DNA of 64,000 bases from Orientallactaga sibirica (GCA_036365145.1 JAEOAD010000024.1:13592501-13656500); one strand, 5' to 3'; counted from the stretch's first letter, positions 10,737-21,977 are shown. Numbers and translations are program-made. The notes: generated from the letters alone by a model not told the origin.

Positions 10737-11076
10737 TTTTTTTTTTTTTTTTTTTTTTAAACGGTGTATGTGCACATTTTTTGTGATTGTGTGGGCACGT
10801 GTATGATTGCACTGGTGTGGCCGTCAGAGGACAATCTTAGGTGACAGTTCTTGTGAGTTAGAGTCTCTTATTGTTTGCTAATGCAATCACCAGGCTGGTT
10901 AACCTGAGCTCTTCCAGGGATTCTCTCTTCTCTACCCTTCATCTCACCGTAGAGGTGCTGATATTAAAGAAATGCACTACCACATTTAGCTCTATGTGGA
11001 TTCTGGGGATCCAAACTCAAGGATTCACACATGGGTGGCAAGTGCTTGATCCACTGAGCCATCTCCCCAGGCCTCT
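10737..11076 (-). repeat. B4-type SINE
   Basis: Poly(T) 10737-10758, GT-rich segment, ggccgtcagaggacaatctt, ttctggggatccaaactcaa and ccactgagccatctccccag match reversed B4. Confidence 0.75.
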
Positions 11077-11114
11077 CTAAGCAACTCTTATTGATAAATC
11101 TATATTTAAGGTTG

Positions 11115-11208
11115 ACATGACAAAAGGAGGACAGGGATGAGGACAATGGAACCAATACTATGAATGTAAAATCAGAATAATATAAATAAAAAATATATAT
11201 TTAAAAAA
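11115..11208 (+). mobile_element. L1 3' end, severely 5'-truncated
   Basis: Only the last 90 bp of an L1 3' UTR: ggaggacaggg, gaccaatactatg-type segment (ggaaccaatactatgaatg) and aatcagaataatataaat, the same terminal sequence as at 55405-55470 and 59400-59465. Confidence 0.75.
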
Positions 11209-11804
11209 AGATAGAACAACTTCATGCAAAGAACGAATGTGAGCAGACTTTATTTTGCTTTGAGATTTTAAATATATTAAATTTAAAAACTATGATTTAT
11301 CAAAATATCTCAAATCCTGCCATCCATCAGGTTGAAAATACCTATCTAAGTGTGTTGGGGGGGTAGGAGAGGAGGGCAGACAGATTTTACAAATTGTCTC
11401 CGGCAATCATAGGGGAGTCTGAATGGCTTACATCAAGCAGGAAGGCTGCAAATGCTGGCAGGAGCTGGTGCTGACGTCTTCAACCTGATGGCATTGAGGA
11501 GAAAGAATACTATCCTTTCGTAGGAAGAATTTTTTTTTTTTTTTGAAATTTTTTAGCTGACTGAATGTGGCCCATTCACATAGAGTACTGTGTACTACTT
11601 CGCTCAAAACCTCCTGGCTTAAACATTAATCACTTTATTAGAAAAACCACTACAGCAACATTTAGACTGGTGTTTCACAGAGTTACTAATCCAAGCTAGA
11701 TGGGACACAATCAGATTAACTATTAGTTTTACTGACCATCCGGAGGTGCTCTGGACAATCAAAACGTACATGGAAAGAGAGAGATGTACCTTTTTATTTA
11801 AAAA
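11209..11804. other. Unassigned
   Basis: Contains a poly(T) at 11530-11544 but no SINE body that I can identify. Confidence 0.35.
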
Positions 11805-11805
11805 A

Positions 11806-11808
<3 letters not shown>

Positions 11809-11848
<40 letters not shown>
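11809..11848 (+). repeat. (GT)n microsatellite
   Basis: About 20 GT units, forming the tail of the adjoining minus-strand SINE. Confidence 0.95.
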
Positions 11849-11849
<1 letters not shown>

Positions 11850-11970
11850 CCAAGGTTTCTTGTCACAGCAAACAAATGCCTGTCCAGCTCTATGTGGGTG
11901 GCTAGGTTGAACCCAGACCAGCAGGCTTTGCAATCAAGCAGCTTTAACTGCTGAGCCATCTCCTCAACTC
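11849..11970 (-). repeat. DIP-related SINE, minus strand
   Basis: gttgaacccagaccagcagg and ctgctgagccatctcctcaa are reversed tRNA-SINE head blocks; the tail has expanded into (GT)n. Confidence 0.65.
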
Positions 11971-11984
11971 CTGCATTTACTTTA

Positions 11985-12291
11985 ACATTTTTACATGTGG
12001 CTATATGTGTTTGTGTGCACATGTGGCTGGCAGAGAACGACTTCCTAGTCCACACTCACTGTTCCATCTCAGGTGAGGCAGGGTTTCTCTCGATCTCACT
12101 CTGTTGTTGCTTTTAGTTGTGCTTGCACAGAGCTTCCAGGAAATTTTTGTCTCTACCTCTCATTTTACTGTCAGCATGCTGGGATTACAGAAGCCTGCCA
12201 TGGCTTCTGGCTTTTCACTTGGGGTGCAAGGGTCAAATTTGGGTACTCTTGAGTAATGAGCATTTTACCCGCTGAGCCATCTCCCCAACCC
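11985..12291 (-). repeat. B4-type SINE with target-site duplication
   Basis: tgctgggattacagaagcct and ccgctgagccatctccccaa are reversed B4 blocks. The 12-mer ctgcatttactt stands on both sides (about 11971 and 12292). Confidence 0.75.
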
Positions 12292-12488
12292 TGCATTTAC
12301 TTGTAAATCAGGCACACAGGAATAACTGGGTGTTCCATGTCCAGTCAAGTTGCCACATAGAATTAATCATCACACATGACAAAAAAAAAATCATATGTGG
12401 TCAAGTTAATAATTCTGAGCTGGGAGGGTTACCCTAGATGATCTGGATGAGCTTAGGGTAAGCATCATTTGTTATAAAGAAGACACAG

Positions 12489-12580
12489 GGGCCTAGGGAG
12501 ATGGTTCAGTAATAAAGTACTTGCCACTCAAGCATGAGGATCTGAATTTGGATTCCCAGCACCCAGATGAAAAAGTCAAT
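12489..12580 (+). repeat. B4-type SINE, 5' part
   Basis: gagatggttcagtaataaag and ttggattcccagcacccag. Confidence 0.6.
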
Positions 12581-13905
12581 TGTCAAAAATCAACTGCAAA
12601 TGGATCAGAGACATCCATTTAAGACTGAAAACTCGGCCCCCAAAACCTCATTACTGAAGCCAAACAAAAATGACCCCAATGTGGCTCAGGGAAACTCACA
12701 GAAGAAGGGGCAGAAAGATTGTTAGAGTCACAAGTTGGGGCATTAAGCAGAGACTGGGGCCTACCCCCCAAAACTCTTGATGGCCCCCACAATCCACATT
12801 CCCCATTGATGAGGGTCCCTTTGGAAGAGAGAGGACAGGGAGGAGGAAAATGGAACCAATAGTATGAATGTAAAATCAGAATAATAGAAATAAAAAATTA
12901 AAAAAAAGACTGAAAACTCTGAAACTGTTTAACCAAAAAGTAGGGAGAACACTACAAGATATAGGCATAGTAAGGACTCTCTGAAAAGTCCTCCAGTTAC
13001 TCAGGCAGTAGAATCAACAAGTGATAAACAGCATCAAACTAAAAACAGTTTGGAACAGCAACGGAAGTGGTTCAAGTAGTGAAGAATGGGAGAAAACCTT
13101 TGCCAACTCTACATTTGATGGATGATTAATATCTAGAATATACAAAGAACTCAAAAAACTAACCACCAAGAAATCAAACCACCCAACCAATACAAACACA
13201 GACTATGAAGCTAAATAGAGAGATTTCAAAAGGCTAATAGTACTTTAAAATGGTTTCAACATCGTTAGCCATCAGGGGAGTGAAAATTAAAACTGCTTTG
13301 ATATTCCATCTCTCTCTGGTCAGAATGGCTAGCATTAAGAAAACAAACGAAGGTGTGGGAAAAGAGGAAACCTTATTCACTGTTGGGTGGAAGTGTAAAC
13401 TGGTCAGCAAGTGTGGAAATCAGTGGATGATCCTAAAAATTAAAAAAAAAAAAAAAAAGAGCTACCATATGACCCAGCTATACCACTCCTGAGCATTACT
13501 CTAAAGCTCTATACTTTACTACAGAGATATTTGGCTGGGCCATCCATATTTATTGCTGCTCTATTTACAATAGCTAGCCAATAGAATCAGCCTAAATACT
13601 CATCAATTGATGAATGTATAATGAAGATGTTTTCCTTGGACACAATGAAGTTTTATTTAGCTATAAATAAAATATAAGATTTGTAAGAAAATGGATGGAA
13701 GTGGAAAGATCATACTGATTGAGGTAACACAGGTTCATAAACACAAACACCCACATGTTTACTCTCATACAAGGATCCTAGGTTCTTATTTCTACATTTG
13801 TGGGAGTATGTTACAATGAGTATCTGCTGAGACTAAGAACCTAGAAAGAAGCCATGAAGGAGGCAGGAAAAATATTTTGCACTGAGTAATTGAATACATG
13901 TGTAA
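12581..13905 (+). mobile_element. Old L1 ORF2 C-terminal remnant
   Basis: Conceptual translation shows blocks typical of L1 ORF2 before its C terminus (a WIRDIHLR-like stretch, EWEKTFAN, LISRIYKEL, and the IKTALIFHLSLVRMASIKKT region at 13266-13354), broken by stops and shifts. It is interrupted by an L1 tail (12635-12905) and a younger L1 (13906-15964) and resumes at 15979. No function retained. Confidence 0.75.
12635..12905 (+). mobile_element. 5'-truncated L1 inserted in an older L1
   Basis: L1 3' UTR only: cctcattactgaagccaaac, gtggctcagggaaactcaca, agtatgaatgtaaaatcag, A-tail. Flanked by the exact 14-bp duplication aagactgaaaactc (12621-12634 and 12906-12919). Confidence 0.9.
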
Positions 13906-15964
13906 CACACTTAAGAAAATGTTCAACGTCCCTAATCATCAGGGAAGTGCAAATTAAAACAACTATGAGAGTCCACCTTACCCCAGTAAAGATAGCAAAC
14001 TTTAAAAAAATCTAATGAAAACAAATGCTGGCAAGGATGTGGAGAAATAGGAACACCTTCACTGTTGGTGGGAATGTAAGCTGGTACAACCACTATGGAA
14101 AGCAATATGGAGACTCCTAAAAAGGATGACCATAGAGGTACCAACAGACCCAGTTATTCCCTTACTGGGCATTTATCCTAAAAGCTCCATGCCTCAGTTC
14201 ATAGAGATTTGCTCAACCATGTTTATAGCTGTTCAATTCATAATAGCTAAGAGCTGGAATCAACCCAAATGTCCATCATTAGATGAACAGATAACCAAAA
14301 TGTGGTATATCTACACAATGGAATTCAACACAACAATAAGGAAAAATGACACAATGAAATTTGAAAAAAAAAAATGGTCAAACTTGGAACAGATCATCCT
14401 CAGTGAACTCACCAAATCACAGAAAGATAATTGTTGCATGGTCTCACTCATCTATGGTTCCTAACCTGAATCTGCCCAAGATGCTGACATACCTAATAAG
14501 CAGCTTGAGGACCAGACAATAGGGAGGGTGGGATGGGTTGGAGGGGGGAGGACACAAAACTGGACCCAAATGGAAATGGTACCATAAAATCCTATGTGCT
14601 CAAAGACAAATTAAAAGGTTGAACCTTCATCAGGTCCTTAGAGGGAACACCTGAATCACAGGGCCCTGGAGGGGGTATGATGAAGACTGACCTTAATCTT
14701 CTCCTGTTTCCTCTCTCTCTCATTCTTCTCTCTCTTCTCTTTTATATTACCTATCTTTTTCTTCCTTCTTTTCCCTTTGCACTGGTCTGTAACTCCTAGT
14801 ACCAGCATGTGGTTAATATCCACAAGGAGCTGTTGATCAGAGAAACCTAGAAGTTTTCCCAAAAGAAGACAGATTTCTGTCAGAGTACTTGATGACCCAC
14901 CAAAGGTTAATGGTAAGACCCTACTGCCAAAGACACCATATGCTGCTGGTACGGAACATGGAGTGACCTGGCTGGAATCTGGAGGAGAGTCAGTCCCCAG
15001 ACAGTTAGCTTGTCTAGTGCCAGAAGGTGCTACATGAGCAATTGGGGGAAAATGACCAACATCTGCTCAAGTAACTCGTGGTCTAAGCTACTCAGCAGCA
15101 AACAATCTGATGTGATGCTCACATAAGTGCAATAGTGGCACACAACATGGTGGATAACCAACTGCTCTTGACTTGGGTAACTGATCTGCTCAGTGGAATG
15201 GAAGCCATAACTGTAACTGGGAAACAAGTCAGAACCATATCCAAAAAATGAGCCCACTCTCCAATATCAAGGTCCCACCAATTGTGGGCTACAAGAGGAC
15301 CTAGACCTACTAAATTCTCTCTAAAATAATGATGGTTTCCCATTTATCTGGTGCTGACTTCACTCACAATTGGAAAATTTGCTTTTCTTTTTCAGATAGA
15401 TGCAGAGCCTGAGGAGAGAATCAGTCCATCAAACCTCACCAGGGCCCCAGCTGAAACCATAGAGTAACTGGTGAAAGGAACAAGAGTGCTGCTTTCTTGG
15501 TGAACCTGGTATCAGCACAAGGGTGAAGGAGATAGACACAGAGAACACTCAACTGCTACCAAACCAGATATCCAGAGACTCAGAGACTCCCAAAACCTCA
15601 TTGCTGAAGTAGACCTAAAATGAACCCAACATGGATCAGGGAAATTCATGGAAGAGGGTGCAGAAAAATCGTTAGAGCCACAGTTGGGACATTATGCACA
15701 GAGACATTGCCTCTTCCCATTACTGATGGCTAACCCCACAATGCATGACCCACAAACCCACAATCCCCATAGAGGAGGGTCCTTTTGGAGTGGGGGAAGA
15801 CAGGGAGGAGGCTAACAATGGTAATAACATGGCTGTATACACACTGTGTACATAACTAATAAAAAATTTTTAGATAGTTGAAAAAAGTTGAAATATTTTA
15901 TGACACATGAAAATTACATGAAATTTGAATTTGTGTCTAAAAATAAAATTTTATAAATAAAAAA
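13906..15964 (+). mobile_element. 5'-truncated L1, about 2.06 kb
   Basis: The first 560 bp encode the C-terminal part of ORF2 (MKKCSTSL-like start, IPLLGIYP at about 14156, SWNQPKCPSLDE at about 14248, MWYIYTMEF at about 14308). A frame break near 14010-14017 separates the pieces, so it is inactive. The 3' UTR runs 14465-15866. The insertion is bounded by gaatacatgtgtaa at 13892-13905 and 15965-15978, an exact 14-bp target-site duplication. The last about 95 bp are not L1 (see 15870-15964). Confidence 0.9.
15870..15964 (+). other. Candidate L1 3' transduction
   Basis: Lies between the L1 AATAAA (15858-15863) and the target-site duplication. gacacatgaaaattacatga and a second AATAAA (15941-15946) resemble, from memory, the end of an ancient hAT/Charlie-group MER DNA transposon. 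It looks like flanking DNA of the source L1, carried by read-through. Confidence 0.55.
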
Positions 15965-15978
15965 GAATACATGTGTAA

Positions 15979-16205
15979 AAATGGAACACCAGGTAAAGTG
16001 GGAAGGAAAGATTTCAGCAGGGATGGGGTGAGGGGGGAGTGGGAGAAAACAGAGGGTAGTAGAAGGTAAGCCAAAACTAAGGATATATTATTTAATCATA
16101 TGGAAACCCATTACCTGATGAGCCATTTATACACATATTTAAAGTGTTTGAATGAAGGTCTTCTCTGTAAGTGAATAAATCTACTTCCAGAAGCCATTAA
16201 TTAAA
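15979..16205 (+). mobile_element. Old L1 3' UTR, resumed
   Basis: The continuation of the 12581-13905 element after the inserted L1: a G-rich stretch (gggatggggtgaggg) and gataaa-free AT tail. Confidence 0.55.
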
Positions 16206-16217
16206 ATTCCAGTGCCA

Positions 16218-16382
16218 GCCGGGCATAGTGGCACATGCCTTTAATCCCAGCACTTGGGAAGCAGAGGTAGGAGGATCACCATGAGTCCAAGGCCACCCTG
16301 AGGTTACAGAATGAATTCCAGGTCAGCCTGGGCTAGAGTGAGACCCTACCTTGAAAAACAAACAAACAAACAAACAAATTTC
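16218..16382 (+). repeat. B1-type SINE
   Basis: gccgggcatagtggcacatg to ccctaccttgaaaaac, tail (aaac)n. Confidence 0.95.
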
Positions 16383-16435
16383 CAGTGCCAGAGATGAGTT
16401 GCCTCGAATAAGATGTTGGACAGACCCTGTGGTGG

Positions 16436-16808
16436 TTTGAATGGATATCCTCTAATTGATTTAGGAGTTTATTAAATTAAATTTCGATCTCCAGTCACTT
16501 AGCTAGAGGAGGTGTCACTCTGGGCAGATCTTAGGGGCCAGTTCTAAACTGTGGAGATAGATAGATTTGGAATTCCAGTCTAAAGGTATATAGAGTGTCT
16601 GAGCTTTGTCTGGAGTTCCTGGATCTGCTTGTGTTGGTGGTGGCTTTCTCTCTTCTTGGACATGTAAAAGTGGGCCAACTTCTACCATTATAGAACTTCC
16701 CCTCTATCTTTAAACTTCAATAAATGCCATTCCTCCCATACCCTGTGCCTCATTTAAAAGTTCATCCCAGTGACTCAGGGCTGTCTGCTACAGACCACTA
16801 AAACAATA
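16436..16808 (+). repeat. MaLR-type solo LTR
   Basis: Starts tgtggtggtttgaatgg, has agaggaggtgtcactctggg, a polyadenylation signal caataaatgcc at about 16719, and ends near tgctacagaccacta. Confidence 0.65.
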
Positions 16809-16869
16809 TAGGCTATTCTCATGGCTCCTGATTTCCCACCCAACTAGATGATGGTATTGTCCTATTGCT

Positions 16870-17858
16870 GAAGAAAATACATGCTGTATGTTATGTGACA
16901 CAGATAAATCACATTGGAATTGGAATAGAAGCTTCTTCCCCGATAGCTACCTTTCTTCATGCCAGAAGCTGCTATGCAAGCTGCTGAGGGAGAAAAGTTA
17001 TCAATACTCAGCTCTGGACCCTATGGATTCCACCACTGACCTGTCAAGCAAGATGTGCCCATTGGTGCAATAGTGGCACAACTGTTATGGAAGTAAGCAA
17101 TCACTTTCTGATTGAAGTGAAGCCAGCTCTATGGGAAGGAACTCATGCCTGGTACTATACCTGGCCAAAAGACTGTGGCTGGGAACATGGGCCTTATGAG
17201 GGAACCTACTACTGTTGCTATGTTCAACAAACAAGATGTCAAACTGCTTTCTGAATATTTATGTTCATTCTCATAGATTGGGGCTGCTGTCAGCCTCAAT
17301 CACAGGACTTTTTTTCTGCAATAGGCAGACATAGATTAATGCAATGATGCACAGCTGCCAAAATAGTAAGTGACTATTGTGTGCTTGGTCCTAAGCAAGA
17401 CATCTAAACCATCCCATACAAGGCTCAGGGAACCTCTCAGAAGAGGAGGCAGAAAGAATGTAAGAGCAGGAGGATAGAGAGAAGGGCTACAGAAACCTAT
17501 CCCTGGATATGACAGAGTGGTGACACTCATGAACTCCTAACAGCTGTGGTTGCCTGTATAAAAGTGAGCCTGTTAGTTTCATTATGGATGGAAGAAGGGC
17601 TCATAAGATCTCACTACTCCCAGAGTAGCTATTGGCAGTTAATGGTTGCTGTAGCCACTGATAATTTGTCCATATTGCAGTAAATAACCTCCCACCCACC
17701 CATGCTCATACAACCCTAATTTAACTCAGTGGGTCAAGAAGAAAGAAACCAAGGCATGCAAGTGGGCTGGGGATGGGAGAGGATAACAAAGGGAAATTGG
17801 GGGGGGGATAATATCAAAATACATTGTGTACATGTATGAAAGTGTCAAAAAAATAAAA
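16870..17858 (+). mobile_element. L1 (Lx-like) 3' UTR fragment
   Basis: caaggctcagggaacctctc, ggcagaaagaatgtaagagc, tgacactcatgaactcctaa and attggcagttaatggttgct follow the order of rodent Lx 3' UTRs. Ends in a G-run (17799-17807) and aaaaaaataaaact. Confidence 0.6.
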
Positions 17859-17860
17859 CT

Positions 17861-18013
17861 GTTAGGCATAGTGTTTCGTGCTTTTAATCCCAGCACTCAG
17901 AAAGCAGAAGTGGAAGGATTGCTGTGAGTTTGAGGCTACCCTGGGACTACAGAGTGCATTCCAGTCAGCCTGGCCTAGAATGAGACACTACTTCAAAAAA
18001 TTAAAATAAAAAT
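17861..18013 (+). repeat. B1-type SINE
   Basis: gttaggcatagtgtttcgtg to agacactacttcaaaaaatt. Confidence 0.85.
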
Positions 18014-18015
18014 TG

Positions 18016-18193
18016 GACTGGAGAGATGGCTTAGCATTTAAGGCACTTGCCTGTGAAGCCTAAGGACCCAGATTTGATTCCCCAACACCCTATAATCCAG
18101 ATGAAAAAGATGGCACATGTGTCTGGAGTTCATTTGCAATGGCTAGAGGCCCTGGAGTGCCTGTTTCTCTCTCTCTCTCTCAACTGCTTCTCA

Positions 18194-18236
<43 letters not shown>

Positions 18237-18252
18237 AAGATTTTTTTTTAAA
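18016..18252 (+). repeat. DIP-type SINE with long (AAAT)n tail
   Basis: ggactggagagatggcttag head; tail of about 12 aaat units at 18193-18236. Confidence 0.9.
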
Positions 18253-18261
18253 GAAAAGAAC

Positions 18262-18420
18262 CAAGCATGGTGGTGCATGCCTTTAATCCCAGGGCTTGGG
18301 TGGCAAAGGTAGAAGGATTGCCATGAGTTCGCAGCCACCCTGAGACTACATAGTATATTCCAGTTCAGCCTGGGCTAAAGTGAGACCCTACCTCAAAAAA
18401 AAAAAAAAAAAAGGAAAAAA
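18262..18420 (+). repeat. B1-type SINE
   Basis: accaagcatggtggtgcatg to gaccctacctcaaaaa with an A-run. Confidence 0.9.
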
Positions 18421-18424
18421 TAAA

Positions 18425-18717
18425 AATAAAACCATATGCAACAGTGTATGCCTGTGATCCCAGGAGAGACAGAGCCCTGAGGTTTGCTGACTATCTGTTC
18501 TAGCAGCACTGGTCAGTTCAGTGCAAGACTCCAAAAATAAGAAGGGGAGCAGGGAAAACATTAACATTGACTTCTGGCCTCTACATGCACCCGCCACACA
18601 AGTTCATTTGCAGTGGCTGAAAGCCCTGGTGCACCCATTTTCTCTCTCTCTCTTTGTCTCTGTCCCTCCCTCCTTCCTTCCTTCTTTCTCTCAAATAAAT
18701 AAACATTTTTTTAAAAA
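18425..18717 (+). repeat. B4 remnant plus DIP 3' part
   Basis: agtgtatgcctgtgatccca and gacttctggcctctacatgc are B4; ttcatttgcagtggctgaaa to caaataaataaac is the DIP 3' half. Confidence 0.6.
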
Positions 18718-19750
18718 AGAAATCTGTTCTCTTGGTTCTAGAACATTCAACTGCAGATATTTGTCTTTACTTCTTCCAGGATCCAAAAGCAAATTGGGTA
18801 CCCATTCCTTACAGCTCTCTTCATCTTTACGACACTTCCCAAGTTTACCTGCTACCTTTTAACCACCCTGATCTTTCCTCAGCATCTTTCAGGTCCAGAA
18901 GCAGTCTCCAGTTTCAAAGATTATAAAAAAAAAAAAAAAGCTAGCAATTTAGTAAAAACTACTGTTTCTCATTTTATTCCAAACTTCTGATTAAGTAGGT
19001 ATCAATGGGGTTCAGGAATCTGTATTTTCAACACTTCTTTTGTTGCTGTGGCTCCTAACCTAAACTCTCCCACTCAGGAAAGATTATTTCTACAATTTTA
19101 TCCATGCCCCCACCTTTGGCTTCTATTACAATGGATGCAAAGTTTATATCCATTGGTTTACTTTCTGTTAGAGCTCTGAACCTGCTATTTCAACCTACTC
19201 TTAACTTTCCTGGCTCCCACTTTCAAGGGTCACAAGAGTGTGTGTCAGTAACTTCCTCCAAATCTGTTCCAGTTTGGCTTAACTTTTGCGAATCACGTTT
19301 TTTTCCAATTACATGAGCTCAAAATACTTCAGAAAACCTGTCTTAGTCAAGTTTTTATTGACCCAAGTGCAAGCTCATAACTCTCCTCTCCTTTGTGTTC
19401 CCCAGGAAGCTGAAAGCAACCTTCACCTTGACCTTGCCAGCATCCTGTCTTCACTGGCCTTCCTCTCCATCCAACCTGACACACTGCTGTCTCCTGCTTC
19501 CCCCCCTTAAACACAATCCTGATTCGAGAAAACACTGGTGTCTTTTTAATCAAATTCAATCCAAACATGTTAACTTGCAGTTAGCATTCTCCGCTCACAC
19601 AGTAAGCTTTTCTCCTACTTTCCATGGGGAAAACATCTTCTTCCCAAATGTCCGAGAGGCAGTATACCAACACTCTGTCAACCACAGGCGTGGCAAGTAA
19701 GCTTTCCTTTGCTGTGCAGCCTATAGAAGATTTTTAGGGCTTGATGCTTT
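18718..19750. other. Unassigned 1-kb stretch
   Basis: No clear repeat signature apart from a poly(A) at 18926-18939. Overlapping short frames in several registers (for example 19395-19700) lack codon-level coherence. Possibly old L2-type or unique DNA. Confidence 0.35.
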
Positions 19751-19751
19751 T

Positions 19752-20075
19752 TGTGGTGGTTTGAACATAAAATGTCCTGCACAGCCTCACATGTTTGTGA
19801 TTAAGCCTTGCATGTAATCCAGAGTTGATGAAGCCTTACTGGAGGAGGTGGGTCATGGGGGGGGTGGGGTTTGGGATGTTATAACCCAGCCTGGCTTGCT
19901 TCACTCGGTTCACCCTCTACTTCCTTCTTGAGGACGTGTAGTGATGTGAAACCCAGCTGTCTGCTCTTGCTGTGTTTTCCAGCCATGATGAAACTTCCCC
20001 GTAAACTGTATATAAACCCTTTCCTTTCATAAGCTGCTTCTGGTTGTGTGCCTAGCTCCACCTTGCTTAATTTTT
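19752..20075 (+). repeat. MaLR-type solo LTR
   Basis: tgtggtggtttgaacataaa start, actggaggaggtgggtcatg, tataaaccctttcctttcat, ataagctgcttctggttgtg. Confidence 0.65.
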
Positions 20076-20214
20076 GTGTGTCACTTTTAGATATGTTACC
20101 TTGTTTGATATTGCTCCTGTTATTTTTTTTATATCTTAGTCTGCACATTCCTTACGATAATATTATCTTCTTTGTAGATGGAATGATCTGAACTATTGTG
20201 ACTAGTGGCATATC

Positions 20215-20660
20215 TGGTCCTTGTTTCATCCCTGTGAGGTAGGTACTACTAAGAGAACACTTATACAGATATGAAAACTAAATAATAGGCTGGAGAGATG
20301 GCTAATGCACTTGTCTGCGAAGCCTAAGGACCCATGTTCGATTCTCTAGATCCCACGAAAGCCAGATGCACAAAGGTTAGTCAAGTGCAAGATCTTACAT
20401 GCCCTCTAGGTGGCGCAGGCGTCTGGAGTTTGATTGGAGTGGCTGAGGCCTTGGCATGCAGATTCTCTCTACTCTCTGTCATTCTCTCTCCGTAAAATAA
20501 AATTAAAATTTTTTTTAAATATTTAAAAAACTAAAGAAACTTGTCTAAGGTCACAAACCTGGTCATCCAACAAGGTCACACAACTAGTAATCCTGGTGGG
20601 GTCATGATTAAACTTTGACTCCAGAAAACCAGCTCCAGGGCACTATCATGCAGCTCTCAT
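20215..20660 (-). repeat. MIR remnant, antisense, split by a SINE
   Basis: Read on plus: ccctgtgaggtaggtactac, acagatatgaaaac, then after the inserted SINE cttgtctaaggtcacaaacc, cacacaactagtaatcctgg and gactccagaaaaccagctcc. This is the standard antisense MIR order. Confidence 0.75.
20290..20522 (+). repeat. DIP-type SINE with CTCF-like core
   Basis: ggctggagagatggctaatg head, tail gtaaaataaaattaaaat. CCTCTAGGTGGCGC at 20403-20416 is close to the CTCF core. Confidence 0.9.
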
Positions 20661-20979
20661 ATGTTTGGAACAAAAGATAAGACACTTAACAAGTACTGGT
20701 TAAGGAAGTGAAATTTAATATACAGACAAACAGGGCTGCTATTTTAAGTCATGCACACTCTCTCAGAAGGCCATGAAACAGTTTTGAAACAGTTTAAGAT
20801 CCAAGAAATGACCAGGTCATCATAATATGGACTGCCAATGCAAAGGAACCCAAACCGCCAATCACGCTGTGAGGGTCCCAAATGAGTCCTCACTCTCCTG
20901 GTTGGCTAAAGAGGGGAATTTTATATGATGAATGGGAGAAAGCAACAACAACCCCCCCCCCATACACACACAGTGGAAT

Positions 20980-21420
20980 CCAAAGCAGTGGGCAGTTTTC
21001 CATGTCGTTATGGCAGTATTTTTTAACAATTTCTTTGGCAACTGACAGCAGGCATTTAAATCAGCTATTTCCTCCTCAGAATTCCTCTCTAAAGAATAAT
21101 AATGGCATCTGCGTCTCTGAAGGAAATGTAGCCCTGATTCGATACAATCTTATCTGGGAAATTGCCGTGGTATTCGTCACAGCTGTCACCGAGGCTGAAC
21201 CCATTAGAGGTGTGCTGAGTGTGGATCCGCAGTGTGTGCTCTCAGCAAGACAACCACGCACCAAGGTGGATTCAGAGTCTTCTCAGGATTGCATCCGCTA
21301 AAGACAGCAATCCTTGCAGCGTAAAGAAGTCACTCGGGTTGTAGATCTACAACACCAGTGAAAGGGACGAATTCAAGAAAGTTGAAGAAAGCAATTGTCC
21401 AGGTCTTTACTTGAAGAGCA
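20980..21420. other. Candidate conserved non-coding block
   Basis: No transposon sequence. It keeps several CpGs (tgtcgtta, ctgcgtctc, attcgat, gccgtgg, attcgtcac, tccgcag) although surrounding DNA has lost them. An open frame of 139 codons crosses it (20882-21301), but it starts in unrelated sequence and shows no domain, so I treat the block as regulatory rather than coding. Confidence 0.35.
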
Positions 21421-21433
21421 AAAGAAAAGCTGA

Positions 21434-21947
21434 AGCCTGGGGAGATAGCTCAGTTCCTAAAGTGCTTTCCTCACAGGCATGACAATCGGAGTCTAACCGC
21501 TGTAATCCCAGAGCTGAAGAGGCAGAAACAGGAGGGTCGCCAAGGCTCACTGGCCCTTCAGTCTAGCCTAATGGGTGAGCTCCAGGTCAGTAAGGGACCC
21601 TGTCTCAAAAAAAGTTGGATGGGGCTGGAGAGATGGCTTAGTGGTTAAGGCGCTTGCCTGCAAAGCCAAAGGACACAGGTTGGATTCCTCAGGACCCACG
21701 TAAGCCAGATGCACAAGGGGGTGCATTCATCTGGAGTTCGTTTGCAGTGGCTGGAGGCCCTGCCCATTCTTCTTCTCTCTTACCTGCTTATTTCTGTATC
21801 TCTCTGTCTCTCAAATAAGTTTCAAAAAAATTTTTTTAAAGTTGGATGGCATTCTTGAAGATGTCAACTGAGATTGTCCTCTGGATTCCATATCCACATT
21901 CACACATATGCTTGCACCCCCACACACACACACACAGGGAGAGAGAG
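21434..21947 (+). repeat. B4-type SINE split by a DIP SINE
   Basis: cctggggagatagctcagtt, gctgtaatcccagagctgaa and gaccctgtctcaaaaa before the insertion; tgtcctctggattccatatc and (CA)n after it. Confidence 0.85.
21623..21837 (+). repeat. DIP-type SINE inside a B4
   Basis: Flanked by the exact 12-bp duplication aaagttggatgg (21611-21622 and 21838-21849). Head ggctggagagatggcttagt, motif GCACAAGGGGGTGC at about 21711. Confidence 0.95.
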
Positions 21948-21977
21948 AGAGATAAGCATTTTAAAACAGAGAAAGAG

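Noticed and set aside
18193..18236. Regular short tandem units that could suggest a CRISPR-like or satellite array
   Set aside because: Simple (AAAT)n SINE tail; units of 4 bp with no spacers, and the genome is mammalian.
20882..21301. 139-codon plus-strand frame
   Set aside because: No recognisable domain and no splice context. Treated as a candidate non-coding block, with the coding option left to conservation tests.
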